From: Caproicibacter fermentans
Lineage (GTDB): Bacteria > Bacillota > Clostridia > Oscillospirales > Acutalibacteraceae
Length of the DNA: 64,000 nt
NCBI RefSeq assembly: GCF_009746625.1
Contig: NZ_VWXL01000047.1
Coordinates: 120,066-184,065, forward strand
Direction of reading: 5' to 3'
A program made the position numbers and the translations under genes. The number at the start of each line of letters is the position of its first letter. Position 1 is the first letter of the stretch. This document shows positions 25,312 through 34,982 of this stretch, piece after piece. The notes under the pieces were generated by a model that was not told the origin of the DNA, ran no database searches, and was given only the letters and a program-made list of their open reading frames with translations.

Positions 25312-26193
25312 ATGAGCAAGGCGATATGCCAAATAGTAGACTCCTCGGGTAATCTGCCACGAAGTTTTATTAACCAGCAAAACATCAGTGAGGTTCCATT
25401 CTATTTTAAATTTAACAACCCCGATTACTGCCGCGAAAATATCGATTATAACATTACTGATTTTTATAAGCATATGGAAGAATATCCCCATCAGGTCCCC
25501 AAAACAGCTTGTCCCAATATTTATGATTGGTTAACCATATTTGAGCAGCAGTATGCGAGGGGCGCGAAACAATATATTGTGACGACAATTTCTTCCAAAC
25601 TGTCTTCAAGCTTTCAAACGGCCATATCTGCAAAAAAACTATTTGAAGAAGAAAATAGCGATATCCAAATAGAGGTGATCGATTCAAACATCTGCGCTTG
25701 TGGACAGGCTTCATTGGAAATTGGGATCGCTAAAATGATCGAAAGCGGTAAGAGCTTTGAGGATATTGTTGAGACGGCCAATAAAATGGTTTTAAATACA
25801 ACCACGCTTTTTGCGGTGGACAGCTTAAAATATATGAAATCCGGTGGCAGAATCGGAGGCGCGGCCGCTTTCCTTGGAAAACTAACCAACGTTAAACCGA
25901 TCTGTGAATTTGTGGATGGCGTCGTTCACCCGGTCAAAGCTGTAAGAGGAAGAAAAAACTCACTTAAAACGATGATCGATATCGCGGTTTCAAGAATAAG
26001 TGATATCAATAAAATGATTGTTATAATACAAAACGCTGAATATCAGGAAGATGCGGACTATATCATCAATTATTTAAGAGAAATAAGCAATTTTGCCGGC
26101 CAAATTTATAAAAGTGACCTGGGGATTACCGTAGGAGCGCATTCAGGTCCTGGAGCAATAGGAATCGGCTTTGTGGAAAATCCTCTGATATAA
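25312..26193 (+). CDS. DegV-family fatty-acid-binding protein
   Basis: 293 residues. Starts ICQIVDSSGNLPRSF, the family's Asp-Ser motif; TISSKLSSSFQTAISAKKL and the GKPICEF-like NVKPICEFVDGVVHPVKAVRGR are typical, as is the terminal VGAHSGPGAIGIGFVE. DegV proteins bind a long-chain fatty acid and, in some Firmicutes, serve as FakB subunits of fatty-acid kinase. No FakA partner is in this window. Confidence 0.93.
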   Translation: MSKAICQIVDSSGNLPRSFINQQNISEVPFYFKFNNPDYCRENIDYNITDFYKHMEEYPHQVPKTACPNIYDWLTIFEQQYARGAKQYIVTTISSKLSSSFQTAISAKKLFEEENSDIQIEVIDSNICACGQASLEIGIAKMIESGKSFEDIVETANKMVLNTTTLFAVDSLKYMKSGGRIGGAAAFLGKLTNVKPICEFVDGVVHPVKAVRGRKNSLKTMIDIAVSRISDINKMIVIIQNAEYQEDADYIINYLREISNFAGQIYKSDLGITVGAHSGPGAIGIGFVENPLI

Positions 26194-26273
26194 TTAGTGC
26201 CCCGCAAACCAAGTAACAAGTAATAAGAATAGCAACTCAGCAAATCCAAGTAAAGTCAACAGTCGCTACAGGC

Positions 26274-26471
26274 TTGGGAGTGATCAAAATCAAATACCGC
26301 ATCAGCGATGTCGCGCGGATCCTTGGAATGACGCCGGGCGCTCTGCACTTTTTTGAAAGTGAAGATATTATAAATATCAGGTTCCTTGACTCAGTAGTGG
26401 CTATTGGCATTATAGTGGCATTGATTAAATTAATAACGATAGAAACAGAGTTTCAGGTTAAACAAAATTGA
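26274..26471 (+). pseudogene. MerR-family regulator, N-terminal fragment
   Basis: KYRISDVARILGMTPGALHFFESEDII is the first helix-turn-helix of a MerR regulator. After that the similarity ends and the frame runs out as unrelated hydrophobic sequence, so the wing, dimerisation helix and effector domain are missing. It lies just upstream of the enoate reductase and may be the relic of its former regulator. Confidence 0.6.
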
Positions 26472-26487
26472 AAACGAGGTGGCTTAA

Positions 26488-28485
26488 ATGAACAAAGAGT
26501 ATCAAGTCCTATTTGAGCCGGTCAAAATCGGCGGAGTCGAATTGAAAAACAGATTTTGTCTGGCACCCATGGGTCCGCTCGGACTTTCCGACACGGAGGG
26601 CGGCTTCAACCAGCGCGGGATCGATTATTATGTGGAAAGAGCGAAAGGCGGTACGGGCCTCATCCTCACAGGCGTCACCTTTTCGGACTGTGAAGTTGAG
26701 AAACAAAGCATGCCGAACTGCCCGAATTCCACATACAACCCGGTCCATTTCGTGAGAACCGGCAGAGAAATGACCGAACGAATTCATGCTTACGGAAGCA
26801 AAATTTTTCTTCAGATGTCGGCGGGATTCGGTCGTGTGACGATTCCTACGAACCTGGGGGAATTTCCGCCCGTCGCGCCTTCTCCGATTCAACACCGGTG
26901 GCTGAACAAAACCTGCCGCCCACTTGAAGTGAAAGAGATAAAAAGCATTGTCAAATCGTTCGGCGACGGAGCCTTCAACGCGAAACGCGCGGGATTTGAC
27001 GGCGTTCAGATTCACGCCGTTCATGAAGGTTATCTGCTCGATCAGTTTGCTATTTCAATGTTCAACCAGAGAACGGACGAATACGGTGGGTCACTGGAGA
27101 ACAGGCTTCGCTTTGCGAGAGAGATCGTTGAGGAAATCAAATCGCGCTGCGGCGAAAACTTTCCTGTATCAATGCGCTTTAGCCTGAAGAGCATGATTAA
27201 GGACTGGCGCGAGGGCGCTCTGCCGGGTGAAAAATTCGATGAAAAGGGCCGCGATATCGAGGAAGGATTGGAAGCTGCGAAACTTTTGGTTCAGTATGGC
27301 TATGATGCGCTGGATGTCGATGTCGGGACCTACGATGCTTGGTGGTGGAACCATCCGCCTATGTATCAGAAAAAGGGCCTCTATATGCCGTATGCAAAGC
27401 TGGTAAAAAAGGCGGTCAACGTCCCGGTATCCTGTGCTGGCAGAATGGATGACCCGGATATGGCGCTGGAAGCAATCAAAGAAGGCGTCTGCGATATCAT
27501 CAGCCTTGGCAGGCCGCTTCTGGCCGATCCTTGTTACGTCAACAAATTAAGAGCAAACAAGGTGGACGAGATCCGCCCCTGCATTTCCTGCCAGGAAGGC
27601 TGCATGGGGCGCATTCAGGAATATTCGGCAATCAACTGCGCGGTGAATCCCCAGGCAGCCCGTGAACGCTTCACAGCCTATAACCCGGTAGTGAAACCGA
27701 AAAAAGTGCTTATCGTCGGCGGCGGTGTGGCAGGATGCGAGGCGGCCCGTGTTCTCGCCCTGCGCGGCCATATGCCGGAGGTGTTCGAGCAAACCGATAA
27801 GCTGGGAGGAAACCTGATTCCCGGCGGCGCCCCGGACTTTAAGGAAGACGACCGGAAATTAGCGGAATGGTATCGGAATCAGCTGAAACTGCTGAATGTT
27901 CCGGTAAACTTTCTTCGCAAGGTCACAAAGAAATTCGTCCTTTCGAGCGATTATGACGCTGTCATTGTCGCGACGGGCTCAACCCCGAAGGTCTTTTCTC
28001 TGGGAGACGATGCCCACGTTTATACGGCGGCGGACGTTCTAAACGGAGAAAAAGATCCCGGCGAGTCGACGGTCGTCATCGGCGGCGGACTGGTTGGATG
28101 CGAGACCGCACTGTGGCTGGCACGGCAGGGCAAGAAAGTCAAAATTGTGGAAGCTCTTGACAAACTTCTAGCTGTAAACGCGCCTCTTTGCCACGCAAAT
28201 AGAGAAATGCTCGAACGTCTGATTCCCTATAACAACATTGAAACAATTACCTCCGCAAAGGTCACAGGTTACGGCGGCGGAAAACTTTCAGTGGTCCTGA
28301 GCGGAGAAACAAAAGAGCTGGAATGTGACAGTGTAATTCTGTCGGTCGGCTACAAGCCTGAAAATTCGCTGTACCGGCAGCTCGAATTTGATGTATCTGA
28401 AATCTATCTGCTGGGAGACGCAAAGAATGTGGCAAATATCATGTATGCCATCTGGGATGCTTTTGAAGTTGCTAATAACATCTGA
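26488..28485 (+). CDS. 2-enoate reductase-like FMN/4Fe-4S/FAD oxidoreductase
   Basis: 665 residues, the size of clostridial 2-enoate and cinnamate reductases. Old-yellow-enzyme TIM barrel (residues 1-350): FEPVKIGGVELKNRFCLAPM, GFDGVQIHAVHEGYLLDQF with the family active site, SLGRPLLADP; then the cluster ligands CISCQEGCMGRI and INCAVNP; then an NAD(P)H/FAD domain with VLIVGGGVAGCEAARVLA and VVIGGGLVGCETALWLA. Reduces the C=C bond of an alpha,beta-unsaturated acid with NADH, as in amino-acid fermentation. Substrate not deducible. Confidence 0.93.
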   Translation: MNKEYQVLFEPVKIGGVELKNRFCLAPMGPLGLSDTEGGFNQRGIDYYVERAKGGTGLILTGVTFSDCEVEKQSMPNCPNSTYNPVHFVRTGREMTERIHAYGSKIFLQMSAGFGRVTIPTNLGEFPPVAPSPIQHRWLNKTCRPLEVKEIKSIVKSFGDGAFNAKRAGFDGVQIHAVHEGYLLDQFAISMFNQRTDEYGGSLENRLRFAREIVEEIKSRCGENFPVSMRFSLKSMIKDWREGALPGEKFDEKGRDIEEGLEAAKLLVQYGYDALDVDVGTYDAWWWNHPPMYQKKGLYMPYAKLVKKAVNVPVSCAGRMDDPDMALEAIKEGVCDIISLGRPLLADPCYVNKLRANKVDEIRPCISCQEGCMGRIQEYSAINCAVNPQAARERFTAYNPVVKPKKVLIVGGGVAGCEAARVLALRGHMPEVFEQTDKLGGNLIPGGAPDFKEDDRKLAEWYRNQLKLLNVPVNFLRKVTKKFVLSSDYDAVIVATGSTPKVFSLGDDAHVYTAADVLNGEKDPGESTVVIGGGLVGCETALWLARQGKKVKIVEALDKLLAVNAPLCHANREMLERLIPYNNIETITSAKVTGYGGGKLSVVLSGETKELECDSVILSVGYKPENSLYRQLEFDVSEIYLLGDAKNVANIMYAIWDAFEVANNI

Positions 28486-28496
28486 ATTCTGCACGG

Positions 28497-28531
28497 AAAA
28501 GGCCGTCGACTTTTTTTTTCGACGGCCTTTT
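28497..28531. terminator. Bidirectional terminator after enoate reductase
   Basis: AAAAGGCCGTCGA and TCGACGGCCTTTT pair perfectly; the loop is mostly T. It stops the enoate-reductase transcript. Confidence 0.9.
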
Positions 28532-28870
28532 GCTATGCCTGAATTTATTCGGCTTGGATAATATAAAGTCCTATCCCGGCATTACATAAGATCTTTTTTA
28601 CTCGGGGACATTTGACCTTTTTCCTTCTGACCGATTGCCATTAAAATAGCGGAGACCCAATAGAAAATGAAATCCCTATGGCGATGATTTGAATATGACT
28701 TGTACCAGGATTTATGATTTGAGGCTCATTGGTCATTGCCGTAAAAAAGGGATTGAGGAGATCGGCAGCAGTGGAACGAGAACACCCGCCAGATCCGGAA
28801 AGGTCCAGAACCATAGGAAGGATGCTTCTTGGGCAAGTCTGTCACCTTCTCCAACCGCCCGGGAAAAACC
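28532..28870. other. Intergenic stretch without recognisable gene
   Basis: Only a 61-codon rightward frame (28689-28874) with no recognisable family and arginine-rich, low-quality sequence. I see no clear promoter, RNA or repeat. Confidence 0.4.
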
Positions 28871-29584
28871 CTAACTAATATTAAAACGTGCAAGCATGTT
28901 TTTAAGCTTTTTAGCGGGAAAAGGATTGCCGTGAGCAGGCAATATCGTTTGAGCTCCGGCAGAAATCAATTTTTGAATGCTTTGATAGGTTTGCTCAAGG
29001 TTACTGTAATAGATCGGACGATAATGAGTACCGGTGAATTTCAGAAAATTCATAGCCGCATCCCCCACAATAGCAACACCATCATCGCACAGAACGCTCA
29101 TGGAGTCGGCAGAGTGCCCCGGCGTAAACAAAATATCAGCATGAATGCCAAGTGCCCGCAAGATTCTCTGATCATCACCGTCAACCAATATATCCCGATT
29201 ATTGATGAGAACAGGCGGATATTTGAAATCCTTGTGGAATAATTCGAAAACGGAGAACAAAAGCCGCATACGGCGGGTTATGTAATGTCCTTCTTCTTCC
29301 TCACCGCTGTCCCCCTGAGCCAAAAGAGGGACAGATTTTTTTTGCACAATCAAGGGAATCCCAAATTCGTATTTGAGCTTATTTGCAAAACCGGAGTGGT
29401 CGTCGTGGTAATGGGTAAGCAGCAAATACTTGATCTGGTCAATTTCGATTCCGGCCTTTTCCAGCCTGTTTCTGAACTTTTTATAATCGGTTTCATAACC
29501 GGTATCAATTAGCAAATAACCATTCGTACACGGGAACAGATACACTTTCGTAATTCCTAAATTCAACCGGATGTAATTACTCAT
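28871..29584 (-). CDS. Metallo-beta-lactamase-fold hydrolase
   Basis: 237 residues. Metal motif LLLTHYHDDHSGFA (about residues 55-68), LFTPGHSADSMSVL and VGDAAMNFL give the HxHxDH, His and Asp ligands; the last His is in LPAHGNPF. Typical of MBL enzymes hydrolysing thioesters, lactones or cyclic nucleotides; the specific substrate is not evident. ATG 29584 chosen, spaced well from GGGGGA. Divergent from a TetR gene and probably repressed by it. Confidence 0.87.
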   Translation of the reverse strand: MSNYIRLNLGITKVYLFPCTNGYLLIDTGYETDYKKFRNRLEKAGIEIDQIKYLLLTHYHDDHSGFANKLKYEFGIPLIVQKKSVPLLAQGDSGEEEEGHYITRRMRLLFSVFELFHKDFKYPPVLINNRDILVDGDDQRILRALGIHADILFTPGHSADSMSVLCDDGVAIVGDAAMNFLKFTGTHYRPIYYSNLEQTYQSIQKLISAGAQTILPAHGNPFPAKKLKNMLARFNIS

Positions 29585-29604
29585 CATGAATCCCCCATTT
29601 CGCA

Positions 29605-29713
29605 AATAAGAGCTAGTGCTCTTATTGCAGAATAGCAGAAGCTATTCCTTTTGTCAACAAACAAGAGCGCAGACTCATGTTTGTTGACTTATGCACCCTT
29701 GCTATAGTAAAAT
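29605..29713. promoter_or_regulatory. Divergent promoter region of MBL hydrolase and TetR gene with two palindromes
   Basis: Leftward promoter: TTGACA (29657-29652), 17 bases, TATTCT (29634-29629). Rightward: TTGACT (29684-29689), 18 bases, TAAAAT (29708-29713). GTCAACAAACA (29653-29663) and TGTTTGTTGAC (29678-29688) form an inverted repeat spanning both -35 boxes. A second palindrome AATAAGAGC-TAGT-GCTCTTATT (29605-29626) lies in the MBL leader and is a better size for a TetR dimer. Confidence 0.75.
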
Positions 29714-29739
29714 AAAACAGGATTGGTGGTGGACTCAGC

Positions 29740-30339
29740 ATGAGTGCTGATAAAGTTAGAATACCAAAGCAAAAGCGCAGTATTGAAATAAAGAAAAAAA
29801 TAAAAGCAGCCGCGCAAGAGCTGTTCTCTGAAAAGGGATATTATAATACATCTTCAAATGAAATCGTAAAAGCTGCCGGATCATCCATTGGGGCCTTTTA
29901 CTCGTATTTCAGCGACAAAAAGGCATTATTTATTGAAATCCTTCACGAATACAATCAACATGTTGTTGCCCAAGTTCAGGTGAAGCCCCTTCAGGATGAC
30001 GATCCCAAAATTATCATTCGGCAGTATATCCTCGCAGTGCTTGACGCTCACAGTTATTCTCCCGAATTTCACAGAGAAATTCTAGCCATGACATATTCGG
30101 ATGAAGAAATTCGGAATATCGTCAATCATTACGAGGCAGAAATGATTAACCATATTGCGCAGCTGTTAAATGAAAACCGAAGATTAATAAGAGTTACCGA
30201 TACAAATAACGCTGCCTTTCTGATTTTTAAGAGTGTAGAAGAGGTCGTTCACAGCATACGGATATTTGGCCGTTCTTGTGATGAATCTGCCTTGATTCAG
30301 GAACTTACAGATATGATCTGTTTCTATGTGTTGAAATGA
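29740..30339 (+). CDS. TetR-family transcriptional regulator
   Basis: 199 residues. HTH (about 15-60): IKAAAQELFSEKGYYNTSSNEI, AAGSSIGAFYSYFSDKKALFIEIL. The remaining helical domain is the variable ligand-binding half. It likely represses itself and the divergent MBL gene through the palindromes between them. Confidence 0.92.
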   Translation: MSADKVRIPKQKRSIEIKKKIKAAAQELFSEKGYYNTSSNEIVKAAGSSIGAFYSYFSDKKALFIEILHEYNQHVVAQVQVKPLQDDDPKIIIRQYILAVLDAHSYSPEFHREILAMTYSDEEIRNIVNHYEAEMINHIAQLLNENRRLIRVTDTNNAAFLIFKSVEEVVHSIRIFGRSCDESALIQELTDMICFYVLK

Positions 30340-30361
30340 AAAGTGAAAGAGGAGATATTAT

Positions 30362-30952
30362 ATGCGGGTAGAAAATTACGACACCTTCGCAAAAGGCAGC
30401 TTATTATCCGGCTCTAGGAAAACCGGTAATGTACCTTCGCCGAATTATAACGATTTTGACTTTAATACGAAGAAACCTCTTGCCATGAGCGATGAAAAAT
30501 TCAGGGAAGCTATCATAGAACAGGCAAAAAAAGACCAGTCTGCCGGAAAATTTCAGTCGGATTCCGCTGGGTTTAGAAGCCTGGTAAAAAGTTATGTTTC
30601 TGCTGTTTCTCCGGACAGAAAGAATATTATCTCCAGGGGATTCAAAGCAATATTCAAAAATAGCAATCCACAGCCTAAAACACTTAACCTGATCGACTAT
30701 CTGCTTGGCAGCGTTAAGTATTGTAAGGAAGCAGCTGATGTGTCTTATGCTGAATTTTACGACAGCACTGGTGAAATGGTGGCCTCTTACTCAAACGGCA
30801 GGTGGATTTCCTATGGAACAACGGCGGAGAACGCCCGTGAATCCGAGCTTTTGGGTATCTATAATGAGGCTTGGAATAATGCTGCAAAATCAAATCAAAA
30901 AAACAGTTTTGTGGCAGACACTCATATAGGTTTGATTAATCAATCCGTTTAG
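30362..30952 (+). CDS. Hypothetical protein, 196 aa
   Basis: No family recognised. Soluble, charged, with no signal peptide or membrane helix. Glycine/asparagine-rich start, a helical middle (EKFREAIIEQAKKDQSAGKF) and a C-terminal part with YAEFYDSTGEMVASYSNGRW, which looks like paired strands. It starts 22 bases after the TetR stop with GAGGAG as ribosome-binding site, so it may be in the TetR operon. Confidence 0.65.
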   Translation: MRVENYDTFAKGSLLSGSRKTGNVPSPNYNDFDFNTKKPLAMSDEKFREAIIEQAKKDQSAGKFQSDSAGFRSLVKSYVSAVSPDRKNIISRGFKAIFKNSNPQPKTLNLIDYLLGSVKYCKEAADVSYAEFYDSTGEMVASYSNGRWISYGTTAENARESELLGIYNEAWNNAAKSNQKNSFVADTHIGLINQSV

Positions 30953-31041
30953 TCCGATTTATACTCCGTACATTATTGTGCTTATAAAACATACGGTAAC
31001 ATGCGATGCATTCGTTTGTGCAGAGAGAGGAAGCGAAAAAC

Positions 31042-31554
31042 ATGAATGAAAATGACGTTCTGGCGGTAAACAATCTGTCGCTAGGCAAATCGGATTTCAT
31101 TGAATTTGAGAAGGCAATCAGGAAAAATTCGGGTAAAGTAACTTTTATTATAGTCATTATTTGTGTGGCAGTTATCTATTCGGCTGCTATTGTATCAGCC
31201 CTGCTGAAAACCCACATCGTATCAGAAGGACTACTGATCTTGATGACTTTTTGTTTGATCATTTCCATTTTCGTGTACGCTGTGTTTCCGCATTGGCTTG
31301 GTGGAGTACGCTATAAGCAGTATTGTATGACTCACAACAGTACAGGGCGAATGATCTTTTATTGGGATCGTTTAGGGACAATGGTCGGTGAAGAAACGGT
31401 TCAAACTCTTTTTTATACAGAAATCAAGAGAATTGTTCAAACGGACAATCTTTTTATCATGGAATTCTCCAATAAAGTATATTCCTTCGTACGAAAAGAC
31501 GGATTCACAGAAGGATGCTTGGAAGCCGTCCAAAATCGATTGCATAAAAAGTAA
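31042..31554 (+). CDS. YcxB-like membrane protein
   Basis: 170 residues. Two adjacent membrane helices (about 35-55 and 63-82) and a C-terminal soluble domain (YTEIKRIVQTDNLFIMEF, YSFVRKDGFTEG) that fits the YcxB-like family. Function unknown. ATG 31042 chosen, after GAGAGGAAG. Confidence 0.65.
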   Translation: MNENDVLAVNNLSLGKSDFIEFEKAIRKNSGKVTFIIVIICVAVIYSAAIVSALLKTHIVSEGLLILMTFCLIISIFVYAVFPHWLGGVRYKQYCMTHNSTGRMIFYWDRLGTMVGEETVQTLFYTEIKRIVQTDNLFIMEFSNKVYSFVRKDGFTEGCLEAVQNRLHKK

Positions 31555-31757
31555 AAAGGCAGGGAAAATCACGCGGCCGCATCAGTTGCCTTTCATCATT
31601 ATCAAGAAATTCAAGGCAGATATTTCCAATATCCGAATAATCCGAAACAAAAATCGGGCCGATAAAAAGGGTTGAAAGTAGCAGTATGGTACAATAGTAA
31701 AAAGAACTCATGTATAAAAATACAGCGCCGACACCTTTCCATTATGGAGGCTATATG

Positions 31758-32432
31758 ATGTATAAAATTTTGGTTGTTGAAGATGAAGATATTCTGCGCG
31801 AAGTGATAGTAGATTATTTGATCGCGGATGGATATCAGGTACTAGAGGCCGCCGATGGAGAGAAAGCTATAGAACAGTTTCACTCAAATCCCGTTGATTT
31901 AGTAATCCTTGACATTGTCCTGCCGAAGCTTGACGGCTGGTCCGTGTGCCGCAGGATACGGAAAAGCTCCGGTATTCCCATAATCATTTTAACTGCCCGT
32001 TCCGATGAGGATGACTCTCTTCTGGGGTATGAGCTGGGCGCTGATGACTATTTGATCAAACCATACAGTCCCCGCGTTTTAATGGCAAAAGTAAAACGCT
32101 TTCTTGAAAAACACGCTGATACCATAGAACGAACGCCTTTATCATCCGACGGTATTGTCATAAATATGGAATCAAGACTTGTTTATGCAGATGGCATTAC
32201 AATTAATTTGACACATACAGAATTTGAAATTTTAGCTTATTTAATGCAAAATAAAGGAATTGTAATTACCAGAGAGCAGCTGATTACAAAGGTATGGGGC
32301 TATGATTTTTATGGTGATGAAAAGACAGTGAACAGCCATATCAGAAATCTGCGTGCAAAGTTGGGCAGTAAAGGCAACTGCATTGTTACCGTGATCCGAT
32401 CTGGATATAAATTCCAAGAGGAACCGCTATGA
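31758..32432 (+). CDS. OmpR-family response regulator
   Basis: 224 residues. KILVVEDED acidic pocket, phospho-Asp in LVILDIVLPKLDGW, LTAR, IKPYSPRVLMAKVKRFL, then a winged helix (LTHTEFEILAYLMQNKG to VIRSGYKFQEE). ATG 31758 chosen, seven bases after GGAGG; another ATG lies directly before it. Overlaps the kinase by four bases (ATGA). Confidence 0.93.
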   Translation: MYKILVVEDEDILREVIVDYLIADGYQVLEAADGEKAIEQFHSNPVDLVILDIVLPKLDGWSVCRRIRKSSGIPIIILTARSDEDDSLLGYELGADDYLIKPYSPRVLMAKVKRFLEKHADTIERTPLSSDGIVINMESRLVYADGITINLTHTEFEILAYLMQNKGIVITREQLITKVWGYDFYGDEKTVNSHIRNLRAKLGSKGNCIVTVIRSGYKFQEEPL

Positions 32433-34164
32433 GAAAAAGTATCGTTTATAAATGGTTTCTATTACTGGCTTTTATTTTTTCCACTGTGCTTTTATTCATT
32501 GGCATCGCGCAAAATTACTTTTTTGAAAAGTATTACATCAATGAAAAATTAAATACTCTCAAGACGTACATGGACACATATTCTGATCTGGCTGCAAAAA
32601 AAGATCGGAAGCGGCATCGGCCGATCTTTATCAGAATAACCACGTCTGGATAACCAAACTGGATAAATACGGACGGATCTGCGATGTAAAAAGTTACTAT
32701 CTTGAAGTGAAACTAAAAGACGCATCCCAGAATATTTGGAGAATTCCAATGTACTCCTTTGAAGGAGAGTTTTCATCCGACGTGCATTCTTTACTAAAGG
32801 AAGGCGATGACGTAACGATCGACGCAGTTAATCTAGCGGATGAACAGATCCCTTATCAAATACAGACGGGTCCAATGGGTTTCGTAAATTTAAACATTGC
32901 AAACAAACTGAATGGGCCTCATGCCGATAAAGCGTACCGTAACCTTGAAACCGGTCTGTACAGGGGAACCATAACGAAAACCGTATTTCCAGAACAAACC
33001 GGGAATTTGCCGTTTCCTTATCAGGATCGTTATTTTTTGGAGCAGGTAAAAGAATTTCAGACCGGTCTGTTCGCTGATGATGCCAAACTCCTTCAGGAGA
33101 CGGAAGAGCTGAGTTCAACAGAAAATTTTGCCGAATATAGGATCATCATAGAACCGGTAAAGAAAAACGGGGTAACGGAGTATATTTTCGCAATGATTTC
33201 TCTTCAGCCCGTCGATGAGGCGATTGCGGTCATACGGCAATTCTATCCTTACTTCTTTGGATTTACCTTACTATGCGTTCTGTTTTTAGCATTTATTTTT
33301 TCCAAGTGGCTGGCGAAACCGCTGATATCCATCAATAAGATTACGGGAAAAATAGCAAACATGGATTTTTCCGAAAAGCTGCCCGTGCATTCCGAGGATG
33401 AAATCGGTCAGTTGTCCAGGAACATCAATTACCTGTCGAGCCAGATAGAAACGTATATTAATCAGCTGAAGCAGGATCTTGATAAAGAAAAGCAGTTGGA
33501 AAACACACGGAAGGAATTCATTGCCGGCGTGTCTCATGAGCTGAAAACACCTCTTGCTGTTATGAAAAGTTGTCTCTCTATTTTAAAAGACGGAATTGCG
33601 GCTGAAAAAAGAGACCATTACTTTCAGGCGATGGAAGACGAAATACAAAGGACGGACATGTTAGTCGTCAACATGCTGGATCTGGCTAAATTTGAATCCG
33701 GCACCTATAAGCCTGAAATGTCTCCTTTTAAGATTGATGAAGCGATAAACGACGTCACCGCTTCGCTGGCCGGGCAGATAGAGGAGAAAAATATCGCGCT
33801 CACCTTAGAGCTTTCTCCCCAAACGGTCTTCGGTCATAAAGGTCTAATAAGCCGCGTAATTTTCAATTTTCTCAGTAATGCGATCCGGCATACGGAAAAT
33901 GGACATGCGATTGTAATCACCGTAAAAAGCAATGAACAAGCAGCAGAAATCAACATAGAAAACCAGGGAAATCCGATCTCAGAGGCAGATAGGTTAAAGA
34001 TATGGAATCAATTCTATCGTGTTGAGGAAAGATCATCCAAATCAGGTACAGGTCTTGGGCTTTCCATATCCAAGGAAATACTGGAGCTTCATCATGTATC
34101 TTATGGTGTGGAAAATACAAAAGACGGCGTCCGATTTTTCTTTATACTGCCGGTACAGCCATAA
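32429..34164 (+). pseudogene. Sensor histidine kinase split by a frameshift
   Basis: Begins MRKSIVYKWFLLLAFIFSTV (first helix) and runs in frame to 32653, where it stops. In the -1 frame, translation from 32599 continues the sensor domain (ADLYQNNHVWITKLDKYGR) through a second helix (about 33240-33300), HAMP, HisKA with FIAGVSHELKTPLAVMKSC and HATPase with NFLSNAIRHTENGH and SGTGLGLSISKEIL, ending at 34164. Full product would be about 578 residues. The break lies in an A7 tract at 32596-32602; one more A would restore the frame. The downstream open frame from 32707 lacks the first membrane helix. Confidence 0.8.
32596..32628 (+). other. A7 tract plus 8-bp hairpin at the kinase frameshift
   Basis: Seven A (32596-32602), read GCA AAA AAA G in the upstream frame, overlap the left arm of AAGATCGG (32601-32608) / CCGATCTT (32621-32628). 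This could be a mutation, an assembly error, or a slippage site. Confidence 0.6.
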
Positions 34165-34205
34165 AACAATAGTTGGCCTTAACTTGATATCGTAAAAAAA
34201 ACGTG

Positions 34206-34244
34206 ACAGCCGTGAAGGATGATATCCTTCGCGGCTGTTTTTTT
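34206..34244 (+). terminator. Terminator after kinase gene
   Basis: ACAGCCG-t-GAAGGAT and ATCCTTC-g-CGGCTGT pair around GAT and are followed by TTTTTT. It separates the two-component genes from the SGNH-MBOAT group. Confidence 0.92.
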
Positions 34245-34345
34245 AAGCAGGAAGGAAAAACAACATCCAAACTTCATCCCTTCTGCACCTGTTCTGCATT
34301 TTGTTGCTGTAACATCCAGGTATCAAAAGGAAAGAGGTATTTCTT

Positions 34346-34972
34346 ATGAAAAAAATAATGATATGTTTCCTGATAGGCATTCTTCTAATTGGTACGGCTG
34401 CCTGCGGAAATAAACCTGCCGGAAATAAAGCAGCCGAAGATGATGATATTAAGGCTCAGTTTGAAAACAGTGTGTTTTTGGGAGATTCCATTACCGAAGG
34501 TTTTGCTTTTAATGAGATCCTGCCGAGCGAAAATATAATGGCTGGGGCGGGAGCTACGGCCGGATATGTCTATGAAGAGTACATGGATGATTTAGCCGAT
34601 AAGAAACCGGATAACGTCTTTATCCTGTTAGGATCGGACGATATGCTCATGCCGGTAGATGATCCGAAAGCATTATTTGAAATTGATTTGACAAAGCTGA
34701 TTGATCAAATAAAGGAGAAGGTGCCGGATATAAAAATATATCTCCAATCCATAATGCCCGTAACACAGGAGGCGATAAAGCAGTACCCGCGCTATAAAGA
34801 AATAGACGAATATAATCAGCTACTGAAAGAAATGGCGGGAAAGCTATCCGTTACTTATGTGGACATAGCGGCTATAGTAAATGAAAACCCCGATTTGTTT
34901 GCCGAAGATGGTGTTCATTTCAAAAAGGAATTTTATCAGCTGTGGCTGAAGAAGCTCTCCGAATCAATATAA
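34346..34972 (+). CDS. SGNH-hydrolase lipoprotein
   Basis: 208 residues. Lipoprotein signal with GTAACG (Cys about 20). SGNH block I is VFLGDSITEG with the catalytic Ser (about 47), block III NVFILLGSDD is a variant of the usual GxND, and block V is EDGVHFKKEF with the catalytic His. The altered block III (Ser-Asp-Asp rather than Asn-Asp) is worth noting. Likely a membrane-anchored esterase or acyltransferase partner for the MBOAT protein encoded ten bases downstream. Confidence 0.82.
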   Translation: MKKIMICFLIGILLIGTAACGNKPAGNKAAEDDDIKAQFENSVFLGDSITEGFAFNEILPSENIMAGAGATAGYVYEEYMDDLADKKPDNVFILLGSDDMLMPVDDPKALFEIDLTKLIDQIKEKVPDIKIYLQSIMPVTQEAIKQYPRYKEIDEYNQLLKEMAGKLSVTYVDIAAIVNENPDLFAEDGVHFKKEFYQLWLKKLSESI

Positions 34973-34982
34973 CGGTGGGCAT

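Noticed and set aside
28689..28874. 61-codon rightward frame
   Set aside because: No homology, no ribosome-binding site, overlaps the MBL stop region.
32596..32628. Classical -1 programmed frameshift site
   Set aside because: The hairpin starts directly at the slippery run, whereas known sites have a 5-9 base spacer; kept only as one of several explanations.
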